A stretch of 32,437 nucleotides of DNA, taken from IMG/VR virus record IMGVR_UViG_3300034061_003620, positions 1 through 32,437 of that record, one strand, 5' to 3'. The number at the start of each line of letters is the position of its first letter. Position 1 is the first letter of the stretch. Below are positions 6,159-13,563 of the stretch, piece by piece. This DNA comes from a virus. The translations under genes and the position numbers were made by a program. Under the pieces are notes generated by a model. That model saw only the letters and a program-made list of their open reading frames with translations. It searched no databases and was not told the DNA's origin.

Positions 6159-7547
6159 ATGGAGGCGAACGAACGATCCGCCGCCGCCTCACAGATGGCG
6201 AAGGCTCACCCCATGCTGGAGGCCCTGACCAAGGGCACGGCGGCCATGCGGGAGGCGGGCAAGACCTTCCTGCCGAAGTGGCCGAACGAGGAAGAAGACG
6301 CCTGGACCGCGCGGCTCAACACCTCGACGCTGTTCCCGGCCTATCGCCGGACGGTGTCGGTCATGGCAGGCAAGCCGTTCTCCAAGGCCGTGACGCTCGA
6401 CAAGGACGTTCCCGACCAGATCGAGGAATGGGCCGAGGACATCGACCGCGAGGGGGTGAACCTCCACACCTTCTGCGCCGAGATGTTCGCCGAGGGCTTC
6501 TATGGCTTGGCCGGCATCCTCGTGGAGAGCCCGAAGGCCCCGCCTCCTGGTCTCCGGCCGCTGACCGTAGAGGAACAGCGCGGCCTCGGCATCCGGCCCT
6601 ACTTCGTTCGGGTCATGCACGACCAGGTCCTCGGCTGGCGCTTCAGCCGCGAGGCCGGCGCCCGTCGACTGGTCCAGCTTCGGATCAGCGAGAACACGAC
6701 GATCCCGGATGGCGACTTCGGCGAGAAGAAGGTCGAGCGCGTCCGCATCCTTGAGCCCGGCACGTTCCGGGTGCTGGAGAAGCAGACCAAGGACGCCGGA
6801 AAGGCCGAGTGGGCCGAGATCGACGCCGGGACGACGGGCCTGGCCTACATCCCGTTCGTGCCGATCTATGGTCGCCGCTGCGGCCTGATGCACGGCGAGC
6901 CGCCGCTGATCGACCTGGCCTATCTGAACGTCAAGCACTGGCAGTCCCAGAGCGACCAGGACAACATCCTGCACGTCGCGCGGGTGCCGATCCTGTTCCT
7001 CAGCGGAGGAGACGAGAAGACCTCGCTGACCGTGGGCGGCTCTGCGGCGGTACAGGCCCCGGAGGGTGCCGACCTCAAGTGGGTCGAGCACTCGGGCAAT
7101 GCGATCGGGGCGGGCGAGAACTCGCTCAAGGCCCTCGAAGAACAGATGATCCAGGCGGGCGCCGAACTGCTGGTCAAGAAGCCGGGCGACCGTAGCGCGA
7201 CCGAAGCCGCCAACGATGCGGAGGCCAACAAGTCCGACCTTCAACGGATGGTCGAGGACTTCGAGGACAGCATCGACGCGGCCCTGCAGATGATGGCCGA
7301 CTACGCCTCGCTCCCGAGCGGTGGCCACGTCTCGCTGTTCAAGGACTTCGGCGCGGCGACGCTGCAATCGGCCTCGGCCCAGCTGATCCTCTCGATGAAC
7401 CAGTCCGGCCTGCTGTCGGACGAAACAACCATCTCGGAGATGAAGCGGCGCGGCGAGCTTTCGGCGGAAGTCGACTACGCCACCGAGCGGGACCGCATCG
7501 CGGATCAGGGACCGGCGCTGGGGACGGTTGAAGGCGGTGCAGCTTGA
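6159..7547 (+). CDS. Portal protein, DUF4055 family
   Basis: This 462-aa protein follows terL by 8 bp, with a strong TAGGAGG ribosome-binding site at 6148-6154. Sequence and length match DUF4055 phage portal proteins: RRTVSVMAGKPFSKAVTL in the N-terminal third, then FCAEMFAEGFYGLAGILVE, IPFVPIYGRRCG, and a long C-terminal helical region (SATEAANDAEANKSDLQRM). The portal forms the dodecameric ring at the capsid vertex through which TerL pumps DNA and onto which the connectors and tail assemble. Confidence 0.88.
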   Translation: MEANERSAAASQMAKAHPMLEALTKGTAAMREAGKTFLPKWPNEEEDAWTARLNTSTLFPAYRRTVSVMAGKPFSKAVTLDKDVPDQIEEWAEDIDREGVNLHTFCAEMFAEGFYGLAGILVESPKAPPPGLRPLTVEEQRGLGIRPYFVRVMHDQVLGWRFSREAGARRLVQLRISENTTIPDGDFGEKKVERVRILEPGTFRVLEKQTKDAGKAEWAEIDAGTTGLAYIPFVPIYGRRCGLMHGEPPLIDLAYLNVKHWQSQSDQDNILHVARVPILFLSGGDEKTSLTVGGSAAVQAPEGADLKWVEHSGNAIGAGENSLKALEEQMIQAGAELLVKKPGDRSATEAANDAEANKSDLQRMVEDFEDSIDAALQMMADYASLPSGGHVSLFKDFGAATLQSASAQLILSMNQSGLLSDETTISEMKRRGELSAEVDYATERDRIADQGPALGTVEGGAA

Positions 7548-7786
7548 GCGACAACGTCATCAGCATCGGCGGCGATCGTGTCATTGGCGAAGGTATCACC
7601 GTCTCACCCGACGCGGTCCTGACCGGCGCCGTGGCCAAACTGGACTCGGTAGTCGTCGTCGGCGTCGACAAGGACGGGGCCATCTATGTCGCGTCCAGCG
7701 AAGGGCAGCCAGAAGCTGTGGCGACCCTCGACTTGGCCAAGCGATGGATGCTGGATCAGATCGCGGCGCTTCGCGGCTGGGACTGA
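7544..7786 (+). CDS. Small virion-module protein, unknown function
   Basis: This 80-aa protein starts at TTG 7544, overlapping the portal stop in a TTGA junction; TTG starts at such overlaps are usual when translation is coupled. It begins SDNVISIGGDRVIGEG and has beta-rich repeats of VVVVGVDKDGAIYVASSEG, ending in a helix with DLAKRWMLDQIAALRGWD. Small proteins of this look often sit between portal and head morphogenesis genes in alphaproteobacterial phages. The function is unknown. Confidence 0.65.
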   Translation: MSDNVISIGGDRVIGEGITVSPDAVLTGAVAKLDSVVVVGVDKDGAIYVASSEGQPEAVATLDLAKRWMLDQIAALRGWD

Positions 7787-7789
7787 CCC

Positions 7790-8908
7790 GTGCCGAACGT
7801 CAACGAGCGACTTCTCGACCGGGCCATTGATCACGCCCACGACCTCCAGCGGTACGCCAACGGAGTCGTCCGTCGCATCATCGCCCTGCTGAACCGGGCC
7901 GACGCCGACCTGGTCGCACGGATCGCGGAGGCGCTGACCCGGATCGAACCGGCAGAGGCTACCATCGAACGGCTGGAGGCCATCCTTTCGTCAGTCCGGG
8001 CGCTCAACGCCGACGCCTACCGGATCGCCTATGGGGCGCTCCCCGGCGAGATGGAGGCTCTGGCAGGATACGAGGCCGACTGGCAGGTCAGGACGCTCCA
8101 GGCGGCCATTCCGGCTGACGCGCGGGCGCTGATCGTCTTCAACCGGGTCGCTCCGGCCCAAGCCTATGCGGCCGCCCTGTCGCGCCCGTTTCAGGGGGGG
8201 CTACTTCGGGACTGGCAGGCGTCAGGCGAAACGGGTCGAATGAAGGCCGTCCGGGATGCGATCCGGCTCGGCTTCCTTGAAGGCAAGACGACCGACGAGA
8301 TCATCCGGGGCATCCGCGGCACGAGGGCCAAACAGTACAAGGACGGGCTGCTGGATCGCTCGCGCCGGTCTGTCGAGACGATGGTCAGGACGGCTCTCTC
8401 TCACACCGCTGCGACGGCCCGAGACGAGGTCTATCGGGGCAACTCCGACGTCATCAAGGCGGTGCGCTGGGTGGCCACTCTGGACAGCCGCACGTCACCG
8501 ATGTGCCGCGTCAGGGACGGGCTGCGCTACACCGCCGACGAGGCCCACAAGCCGATTGACCACAAGGTTCCGTGGCTTCAAGGGCCCGGCCGCCTCCACT
8601 TCGGATGCCGCTCGGTTTCGGTGCCGGTGACCCGCTCGTTCCGGGAGCTTGGCCTCGACATCGACGAGATCAGCCCGGCCACCCGCGCCAGCATGGACGG
8701 CCAGGTGCCGGCCGACCTCACCTACTCCGAATGGCTGGGCCGTCAGAGCGCGGCGCGTCAGGATGAAATCCTCGGCCCGGAGCGCGGTCGCCTGATCCGT
8801 CAGGGCGGGCTGTCACCGGATCAACTTTACAGCCCGCGTGGCGACTTCCTCACGCTGGACCAGCTTCGAGAGAGAGACGCTTCGGCATTCCGCCGCGCCG
8901 GGCTATAG
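7790..8908 (+). CDS. Phage head morphogenesis protein, MuF-like
   Basis: This is a 372-aa protein with a GTG start at 7790. The C-terminal half holds the MuF / SPP1 gp7 minor-head domain: RSVETMVRTALSHTAATAR, then WVATLDSRTSPMCRVRDG, and PGRLHFGCRSVSVPV with a conserved HFGCRS near residues 274-279. The N-terminal half is helical. MuF-like proteins are minor capsid proteins needed for head assembly and sometimes for DNA delivery. Its place between portal and scaffold is canonical. No fused toxin domain is visible after the MuF motif; the 85-residue tail is charged and unrecognised. Confidence 0.88.
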   Translation: MPNVNERLLDRAIDHAHDLQRYANGVVRRIIALLNRADADLVARIAEALTRIEPAEATIERLEAILSSVRALNADAYRIAYGALPGEMEALAGYEADWQVRTLQAAIPADARALIVFNRVAPAQAYAAALSRPFQGGLLRDWQASGETGRMKAVRDAIRLGFLEGKTTDEIIRGIRGTRAKQYKDGLLDRSRRSVETMVRTALSHTAATARDEVYRGNSDVIKAVRWVATLDSRTSPMCRVRDGLRYTADEAHKPIDHKVPWLQGPGRLHFGCRSVSVPVTRSFRELGLDIDEISPATRASMDGQVPADLTYSEWLGRQSAARQDEILGPERGRLIRQGGLSPDQLYSPRGDFLTLDQLRERDASAFRRAGL

Positions 8909-8915
8909 AGGCCGG

Positions 8916-9167
8916 GTGAAGCGCCCGTCTCACCTGTCCGTGGTGCCTGCCGAACCCGTTGCGGGAAATCCCGTCTCGGCCTCCCGTGCTCGCATCAAAG
9001 CCATGTCGCACCCAGGCGACGTCATCCAGTGCCCCCGATGCGGAGGGCGTGAGACCATCGAGACCCGGATCGGCGTCATGCGCCGGCCGAACGGAACCAC
9101 CCACGGCGGGACGAAGGCGCTGATCTGCGCTGCCTGCCATCGGAACGGCGAACGCATCGTCGTCTGA
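8916..9167 (+). CDS. Zinc-ribbon protein (83 aa)
   Basis: I placed the start at GTG 8916 because an upstream in-frame start at 8838 would lie inside the MuF-like gene. The product has CPRCGG near residue 49 and CAACH near residue 72, a four-cysteine zinc ribbon with a basic hairpin (RRPNGTTHGGTK) between the knuckles. Such proteins bind nucleic acid or protein. It is the last gene before a rho-independent terminator. Role in the virion or regulation is unknown. Confidence 0.65.
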   Translation: MKRPSHLSVVPAEPVAGNPVSASRARIKAMSHPGDVIQCPRCGGRETIETRIGVMRRPNGTTHGGTKALICAACHRNGERIVV

Positions 9168-9192
9168 CATTCCCGCCACTGGCGAGAAGACC

Positions 9193-9222
9193 AACCCCGT
9201 TCCGTGTGGATCGGGGTTTTTT
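9193..9222 (+). terminator. Rho-independent terminator
   Basis: AACCCCG (9193-9199) pairs with CGGGGTT (9212-9218) around a 12-nt loop and is followed at once by more T, giving six T in a row at 9217-9222. It would separate the packaging/portal transcripts from the scaffold and coat genes, perhaps partially. Confidence 0.8.
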
Positions 9223-9236
9223 CATGCTCTCAGCCG

Positions 9237-9270
9237 GGATCGGCGGGGCGCCTGGGCCAGATAGCCCGCC
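9237..9270 (+). promoter_or_regulatory. Twin leader hairpin element, copy 1 (before scaffold gene)
   Basis: GGAT, then stem GGCGGG (9242-9247), loop GCGCCTGGGCCAGATAG, then CCCGCC (9265-9270). A second copy lies at 10089-10123 before the coat gene. The loop is nearly identical in both while the stem sequences differ at paired positions, so the secondary structure appears conserved. It may be a structured mRNA leader or a protein-binding hairpin. It resembles no element I can name. Confidence 0.55.
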
Positions 9271-9282
9271 AGCCACGGTCGG

Positions 9283-10071
9283 ATGACCGAGAAAGCCACC
9301 ACCATGAAGCTCAAGACCGTAGAGGTTGACGGCAAGACCTATGCCGAGGTCCAGGACGGCAAGCCCGTCTATGAGGACACCGATGGGAAGGTCGTTGCGT
9401 TCGACGCGCCCGGCACCCGTGACACCATCACCCGCCTGAATGCGGAGGCGAAGGGTCACCGCGAGGCCAAGGAAGCCGCCGAGAGCAAGCTCCGGGCCTT
9501 CGAGGGCATCACTGATCCCGTGGCCGCCAGGAAGGCGCTGGAGACCGTCACGTCGATCGACCAGAAGAAGCTGATCGACGCTGGCGAGGTGGACAAGGTC
9601 CGCAACGAGATTTCGCAGAGCTTCCAGGCAAAGCTGGACGCCGCTGAAAAGCGCGCCGCCGAGCTGGAGGGCTCGCTCTACTCCGAGAAGATCGGGGGAG
9701 CCTTCGCCCGGTCCAAGTTCATCGCCGACAAGGTCGCCATCCCGGCCGACTTCGTTCAGGCCAAGTTCGGCGGCGCGTTCAAGATCGAGGACGGCAAGGT
9801 CGTTGCCTACGGTCAGGACGGCAACCGCATCTACTCCCGCGCCCGGCCGGGCGAGTTGCCCGACTTCGACGAGGCGCTGGAAATCCTGGTCGACGGCCAC
9901 CCGACCCGTGACGCCATCCTCAAGGGCGACATCAAGGGCGGCGGCGGTGCCCAGCAGCCCGGAAGCGTCGGCGGCGGAAAGACCATGAAGCAGTCGGCGT
10001 TTAACGCCCTGCCCCCGCGCGAGCGCGCCGCCAAGATGGGCGAGGCCGGCTTCCAGGTCGTTCCCGACTAG
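9283..10071 (+). CDS. Capsid scaffold-like protein, DUF6651 type
   Basis: This 262-aa protein lies directly before the coat gene, the usual scaffold position. It starts MTEKATTMKLKTVEVDGKTY (an alternative start is ATG 9304), has a long charged helix at about 55-135 (RLNAEAKGHREAKEAAESK), a middle domain FGGAFKIEDGKVVAYGQDG, and a Gly-rich stretch before the C-terminal PPRERAAKMGEAGFQVV. The pattern matches DUF6651 and Mu I-like or GP20-like scaffolds: coiled coil, then a basic C-terminus that touches the coat. No protease motif is visible. It is preceded by a terminator and the copy 1 leader element. Confidence 0.7.
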   Translation: MTEKATTMKLKTVEVDGKTYAEVQDGKPVYEDTDGKVVAFDAPGTRDTITRLNAEAKGHREAKEAAESKLRAFEGITDPVAARKALETVTSIDQKKLIDAGEVDKVRNEISQSFQAKLDAAEKRAAELEGSLYSEKIGGAFARSKFIADKVAIPADFVQAKFGGAFKIEDGKVVAYGQDGNRIYSRARPGELPDFDEALEILVDGHPTRDAILKGDIKGGGGAQQPGSVGGGKTMKQSAFNALPPRERAAKMGEAGFQVVPD

Positions 10072-10088
10072 CATCTTTGCCCTCCCTC

Positions 10089-10123
10089 GGATGGGGGAGA
10101 GCGCCTGGGCCGGATGGCTCCCT
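10089..10123 (+). promoter_or_regulatory. Twin leader hairpin element, copy 2 (before coat gene)
   Basis: GGAT, stem GGGGAG (10094-10099), an extra A, loop GCGCCTGGGCCGGATGG, then CTCCCT (10118-10123). Against copy 1 the stem shows two compensatory changes (C-G to G-C and G-C to A-U) and one G-C to G-U, with the loop changed at only two purines. It lies in a 128-bp leader (10072-10199) that has no gene and ends with an AAAGAAAGG purine tract before the coat start. Confidence 0.55.
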
Positions 10124-10199
10124 GCGCGGCTAGGTCAAGCCGCACCCCTCCGAAAACCCAGACCACCCTCCCCCATTTGAAAGAAAGGGCTTCGCAGCC

Positions 10200-11333
10200 A
10201 TGCCTAACACCCTGACCGCCCTCCAGCCGATCGCGTACAGCGCCGCCAAGGAGGTCGCCGCCGAACCCACCGCCGCTCTGGGCGCAATCAACATGTCCTT
10301 CGACGACAAGGGCGTGGCCCGTGGCGACAAGGTCCGCGTCCCCGTTGCGCCGACCCGCGCTGGCGCTGACTTCACGCCCGGTGCTACCAATCCGGAAGGC
10401 GCGGACGCCATCGCCTCGAACATCGAGGTCGAAATCACCAAGAGCCGCAAGGTCTCTTGGAACCTGACCGGCGAGCAACTGCAGTCGCTCCAGAACGGCA
10501 CGACCGATCAGGAGTGGATCCGCCAACTGCTGGCCCAGGGTATGCGCGCCCTGCGCAACGAAGCGGAAGTCGACTGCGTCGCTGCCATCCGCCGGGGCGC
10601 TTCGCGCGCATTCGGCACCGCTGGCACGACCCCGTTCGCGTCCGACTTGTCGATGCTGACCAACCTGCGCAAAATCCTGCAGGACAACGGCGCCCCGCTG
10701 GCGGACCTCCAGTACGTCTGCGACACCAACGCCGGTCTGAACCTGCGCAACCTCGGCGTCCTCCAGAACGCCTATCAGGCGGGCTCGGAAGAAGAGCGCC
10801 GCTCGGGCCGTTTCCTGCCGCAGATGGGCTTCGCCATCCGCGAGTCGGCCGGCATTTCGACCGTCACCAAGGGCACCGGCTCCGGCTACTTGGTCAACAT
10901 GGCTGGCGGCCTTGCGGTCGGCGGCACTGATGTCACCGTTGACACCGGAACCGGCACCATCTTGGCGGGCGACATCGTCACCTTCGCAGGCACGTCGGCT
11001 CACCGCTACGTGGTCAACTCGACGCTGGCCTCGAACGTCTTCCGCATCGGCGCTCCCGGCTCTCGCGTTCTGGAAGCCGACAACGACGCGATCACGGTCG
11101 GCAACGACTTCACGCCGTCGTTGGCCTTCGAGCGCAGCGCGGTCGTCGGCATCATGCGCCCGCCGATCTTCCCCGAGAACGCCACGATCCAGAAGATCCT
11201 GGTCTCGGATCAGAGCGGCCTGACCTACCTGCTGGCGCAGCTCGACCAGTACGGTCAGACGAGCTGGGAACTTCACCTCGCGTGGGGCTTCCAGTCGGTG
11301 AACCCCGAGTTCATCGCGGTCGGCCTGGGCTAA
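10200..11333 (+). CDS. Major capsid protein, P22 coat-like
   Basis: This 377-aa coat protein is related by eye to P22 gp5-like coat proteins. It has an N-terminal LTALQPIAYSAAKEVAAEP arm, a SRKVSWNLTGEQLQSLQNG segment, a spine-like helix at EWIRQLLAQGMRALRNEAEVD, and a small beta insertion of the P22 Ig-like type near 230-270 (VGGTDVTVDTGTGTILAGDIVTFAG). The C-terminal SWELHLAWGFQSVNPEF is typical of this group. It forms the HK97-fold shell on the scaffold. A long structured leader precedes it and a terminator-like hairpin follows, which fits a highly and separately expressed gene. Confidence 0.85.
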   Translation: MPNTLTALQPIAYSAAKEVAAEPTAALGAINMSFDDKGVARGDKVRVPVAPTRAGADFTPGATNPEGADAIASNIEVEITKSRKVSWNLTGEQLQSLQNGTTDQEWIRQLLAQGMRALRNEAEVDCVAAIRRGASRAFGTAGTTPFASDLSMLTNLRKILQDNGAPLADLQYVCDTNAGLNLRNLGVLQNAYQAGSEEERRSGRFLPQMGFAIRESAGISTVTKGTGSGYLVNMAGGLAVGGTDVTVDTGTGTILAGDIVTFAGTSAHRYVVNSTLASNVFRIGAPGSRVLEADNDAITVGNDFTPSLAFERSAVVGIMRPPIFPENATIQKILVSDQSGLTYLLAQLDQYGQTSWELHLAWGFQSVNPEFIAVGLG

Positions 11334-11341
11334 TCCGCCGG

Positions 11342-11371
11342 AGGGCTCGGGGCTTAGGCTCTGGGCCCTTT
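11342..11371 (+). terminator. Terminator-like hairpin after the coat gene
   Basis: AGGGCTC (11342-11348) pairs with GGGCCCT (11363-11369), one pair being G-T, with a 14-nt loop and three T after it. The T run is short, so it may reduce rather than stop readthrough, keeping connector genes below coat expression. Confidence 0.5.
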
Positions 11372-11398
11372 CGCTTCCCCTAACACTTGGAGACCGAA

Positions 11399-11803
11399 AT
11401 GAAGGCCATCGCCATGATCCGCGACGCCGACGCGTTCCCGGACTCGCATCACGCCACGGTCGACGAGGTTGATGTCGCCGCGTGGCAGGAGGCTGGTTGG
11501 CAGGTCGCCGACCCGCTGGACCACGACCGCGACGGCAAGCCGGGCGGTTCCGCCGCTGGCGAGGCCGACGCCCTGCGCGAGCGCATCACCAAGCTCGGCG
11601 GAACCTTCCACCACAAGGCCGGTGTCGAGAAGCTGACCGACGCGCTGAACGAGCTTCTGGACGCCACCCACGACGACGCTGGCGGCCTGTCGCACCGTGA
11701 ACTGAACGCGGACCTGGAAGCTGCGGGCGTCGAGTTCGACCCCTACGCCAGCCCGGCCGACAAGTTCGCCCTCCTGAACGCCGCGACCCAAGGCGAGGGC
11801 TGA
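11399..11803 (+). CDS. Small head protein with HeH/LEM-like repeats
   Basis: This is a 134-aa protein; I chose ATG 11399, which has TTGGAGA upstream, over an in-frame TTG at 11387. It contains two short helix-extension-helix-like units: ITKLGGTFHHKAGVEKL (about 60-80) and NADLEAAGVEFDPYASPADK (about 102-122). Such HeH/LEM-like units occur in phage head decoration, fibre and connector proteins. The N-terminal 45 residues are acidic. It sits between coat and connector genes, where head decoration or head-tail connector genes are found. The exact role is unknown. Confidence 0.6.
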   Translation: MKAIAMIRDADAFPDSHHATVDEVDVAAWQEAGWQVADPLDHDRDGKPGGSAAGEADALRERITKLGGTFHHKAGVEKLTDALNELLDATHDDAGGLSHRELNADLEAAGVEFDPYASPADKFALLNAATQGEG

Positions 11804-11807
11804 TCCG

Positions 11808-12341
11808 ATGACAATCGTGACCGAGGACGGGACAGGCAAGGCTGACGCCGAGACCTACGTCTCGCTCTCGGCCGCGACCACTTACCACGCCAATCGGGGC
11901 AACGCGGCTTGGGCGAACCTGGCCTCCGATGCGGTTCGGGAGCAATGCCTCCGCAAGGCGACCGACTACATGCTGTCCGTCTACCGCGATCGCTGGGCCG
12001 GATATCGCAACACGGTCACCCAAGCCCTGGACTGGCCGCGGTCGGACGTCCAGATGCGCGACGGGCCGGGCCGGGCGGGCTTCAGCTACGGCTCCCCGTC
12101 CTACTATCCGAACAACACGGTTCCGGCCGCTGTGGCCAACGCTTGCGCCGAGCTTGCGCTGCGGGCCGCGACCGGACCCCTGATCCCCGACGAAGGTCAA
12201 ATGGTGAAGCGCCAGAAGGTCGGGTCGGTCGAGGTCGAGTACCAGGACTACAGCCGGGCCACGAAGACCTATCGGGCGATCGACACGCTGCTGGCCCCTC
12301 TGCTTGCCGCTGGCGGCGGCCTACGGGTGGTCCGGGCGTGA
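11808..12341 (+). CDS. Head-tail connector, DnaT-like family
   Basis: This 177-aa protein begins MTIVTEDGTGKADAETYVSL and continues with ATTYHANRGNAAWANL, CLRKATDYM, DRWAGYR and ALDWPRS. This is the pattern of the phage family labelled putative DnaT-like single-stranded DNA binding, which in tailed phages is the adaptor below the portal (gp6/gp15 type). The late VKRQKVGSVEVEYQDY segment is also typical. Its name is historical; the position after the coat gene favours the connector role. The stop overlaps the next GTG at 12338. Confidence 0.75.
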   Translation: MTIVTEDGTGKADAETYVSLSAATTYHANRGNAAWANLASDAVREQCLRKATDYMLSVYRDRWAGYRNTVTQALDWPRSDVQMRDGPGRAGFSYGSPSYYPNNTVPAAVANACAELALRAATGPLIPDEGQMVKRQKVGSVEVEYQDYSRATKTYRAIDTLLAPLLAAGGGLRVVRA

Positions 12342-12718
12342 CCTTCTATGCCGACATGGCGGCCACCGCTGCCGACCTGATCGCGGAGTTCGGCCAGCCG
12401 CTCACCCTGACCCGCTCTGTCCCGGGGACGTACAACACCGCTACCGCCACGAACGGCGCACCCGAGGTGACGACGCAGTCCTGCCTTGCCGTGGAGGACG
12501 CCTATAAGGCCCGCGAGATCGACGGGACGTTGATCCGGGTCGGCGACAAGAAGCTGATCCTCTCACCCCAGACTTCGGCCGGCGCATCGGTCACCGCACC
12601 CCAGACCGGCGACACGGTGACGTTCGCCGACACTTCGGTCTGGACGGTCAAGGCCGTGGAGCCGCTCTCACCGGGCGGGACGGCGTTGATCTACACACTC
12701 CAGCTTCGGCAGGGCTGA
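12338..12718 (+). CDS. Head closure / head-tail joining protein
   Basis: This is a 126-aa protein with GTG 12338 overlapping the previous stop. The sequence MTFYADMAATAADLIAEFGQ, followed by LTLTRSVPGTYNTATAT and beta strands including GDTVTFADTSVWTVKAVEPL, matches small beta-barrel head-tail joining (stopper) proteins. It would close the connector after packaging and accept the tail. The order DnaT-like adaptor, stopper, gp10-like, tail terminator is standard. Confidence 0.7.
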   Translation: MTFYADMAATAADLIAEFGQPLTLTRSVPGTYNTATATNGAPEVTTQSCLAVEDAYKAREIDGTLIRVGDKKLILSPQTSAGASVTAPQTGDTVTFADTSVWTVKAVEPLSPGGTALIYTLQLRQG

Positions 12719-12719
12719 C

Positions 12720-13124
12720 GTGGCGGGCCCGTTCGAGGTCGCCGTGCGGGCCTTCGCCGACCGCGCGATGGAGAACGCCGATCAGGTCGTCCGCAAGGTG
12801 GTTCTGGACGTCTGGGGGGCGTTGATCCTCCGGTCGCCTGTCGACACAGGACGCTTCCGCCAGAACTGGTTCTATGGGGCCGACGCCCCGCCCCGCCAGA
12901 CCATCCCCGGAACGGGCACCAGCGAAAGCCCGGCTCCGGCCCCGCAGTTTCCCGGTGTGACCGGCGAGGCCTTGGGCCTGATCCACTACATCTCGAACAA
13001 CCTGCCCTACGCCCGGCGGCTTGAGTACGGCTGGTCAAAACAGGCTCCGCAGGGCATCGCCGGCCTGACGGCGGTCGAGTTCAACGACTTCATCCAGCGG
13101 GCCCTTGGCGAGGTGCGGTCATGA
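12720..13124 (+). CDS. HK97 gp10-like tail completion protein
   Basis: This 134-aa protein with a GTG start at 12720 carries the HK97 gp10 signature: a helix ending LRSPVDTGRFRQNW (about 38-51), then a Pro-rich loop, and NNLPYARRLEYGWSKQAP (about 92-109) followed by a C-terminal helix. The family acts at the head-tail junction or as a tail component. It overlaps the next gene by four bases. Confidence 0.8.
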   Translation: MAGPFEVAVRAFADRAMENADQVVRKVVLDVWGALILRSPVDTGRFRQNWFYGADAPPRQTIPGTGTSESPAPAPQFPGVTGEALGLIHYISNNLPYARRLEYGWSKQAPQGIAGLTAVEFNDFIQRALGEVRS

Positions 13125-13528
13125 GCATCGTCCACGTCCGCGCCGCTCTGGAAGGCGCTCTGGCGGCCATGTCGTCTCCCCTCGCCACGGCATGGGAAAA
13201 CCGCGAACCGCCGACCGTGAACAACGCCACGCCCTATCAGCGGGCCAACCTTCTGACCGCCACCCCCGAAAACCTGGAGATGTCCTCCGCGTGGACCGAG
13301 CGGGGCTTCATGCAGGTGACCCTCTGCTATCCGCAGGGGGCCGGGGCCGGGGACGCCATGTCACGCGCCCAAGCGATCCGGGACGCCTTCCCGAGAGGCC
13401 GCACCCTCACGGAAAGCGGCGTCACCGTTCTGATCTCCGGCACCCCGGCGATCATGCCGCCCCTCAACGAAGGCGACCGCTACGTCGTCCCCGTTCGAGT
13501 GCCCTTCCGGGCGAACATCCAGGCCTGA
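13121..13528 (+). CDS. Tail terminator-like protein, DUF4128
   Basis: This 135-aa protein has an N-terminal helix (VRAALEGALAAMS), a WENREPPTVNNATPYQRANLL segment, central strands with GFMQVTLCYPQGAGAG, and a final VVPVRVPFRANIQA strand. It resembles DUF4128 and the lambda U-type tail terminators, which cap the tube and stop tail polymerisation. It is placed directly before the tail tube gene. Confidence 0.72.
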   Translation: MSIVHVRAALEGALAAMSSPLATAWENREPPTVNNATPYQRANLLTATPENLEMSSAWTERGFMQVTLCYPQGAGAGDAMSRAQAIRDAFPRGRTLTESGVTVLISGTPAIMPPLNEGDRYVVPVRVPFRANIQA

Positions 13529-13563
13529 TCTCAGGCAACACCTCTCATTGAAAGGAGCCTACC

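Noticed and set aside
6189-7367. 392-aa open frame on the minus strand
   Set aside because: Antisense shadow of the portal gene; no recognisable domain and biased composition.
10068-11276. 402-aa open frame on the minus strand
   Set aside because: Antisense to the coat gene, with low-complexity Arg/Ala/Val/Asp composition and no motif.
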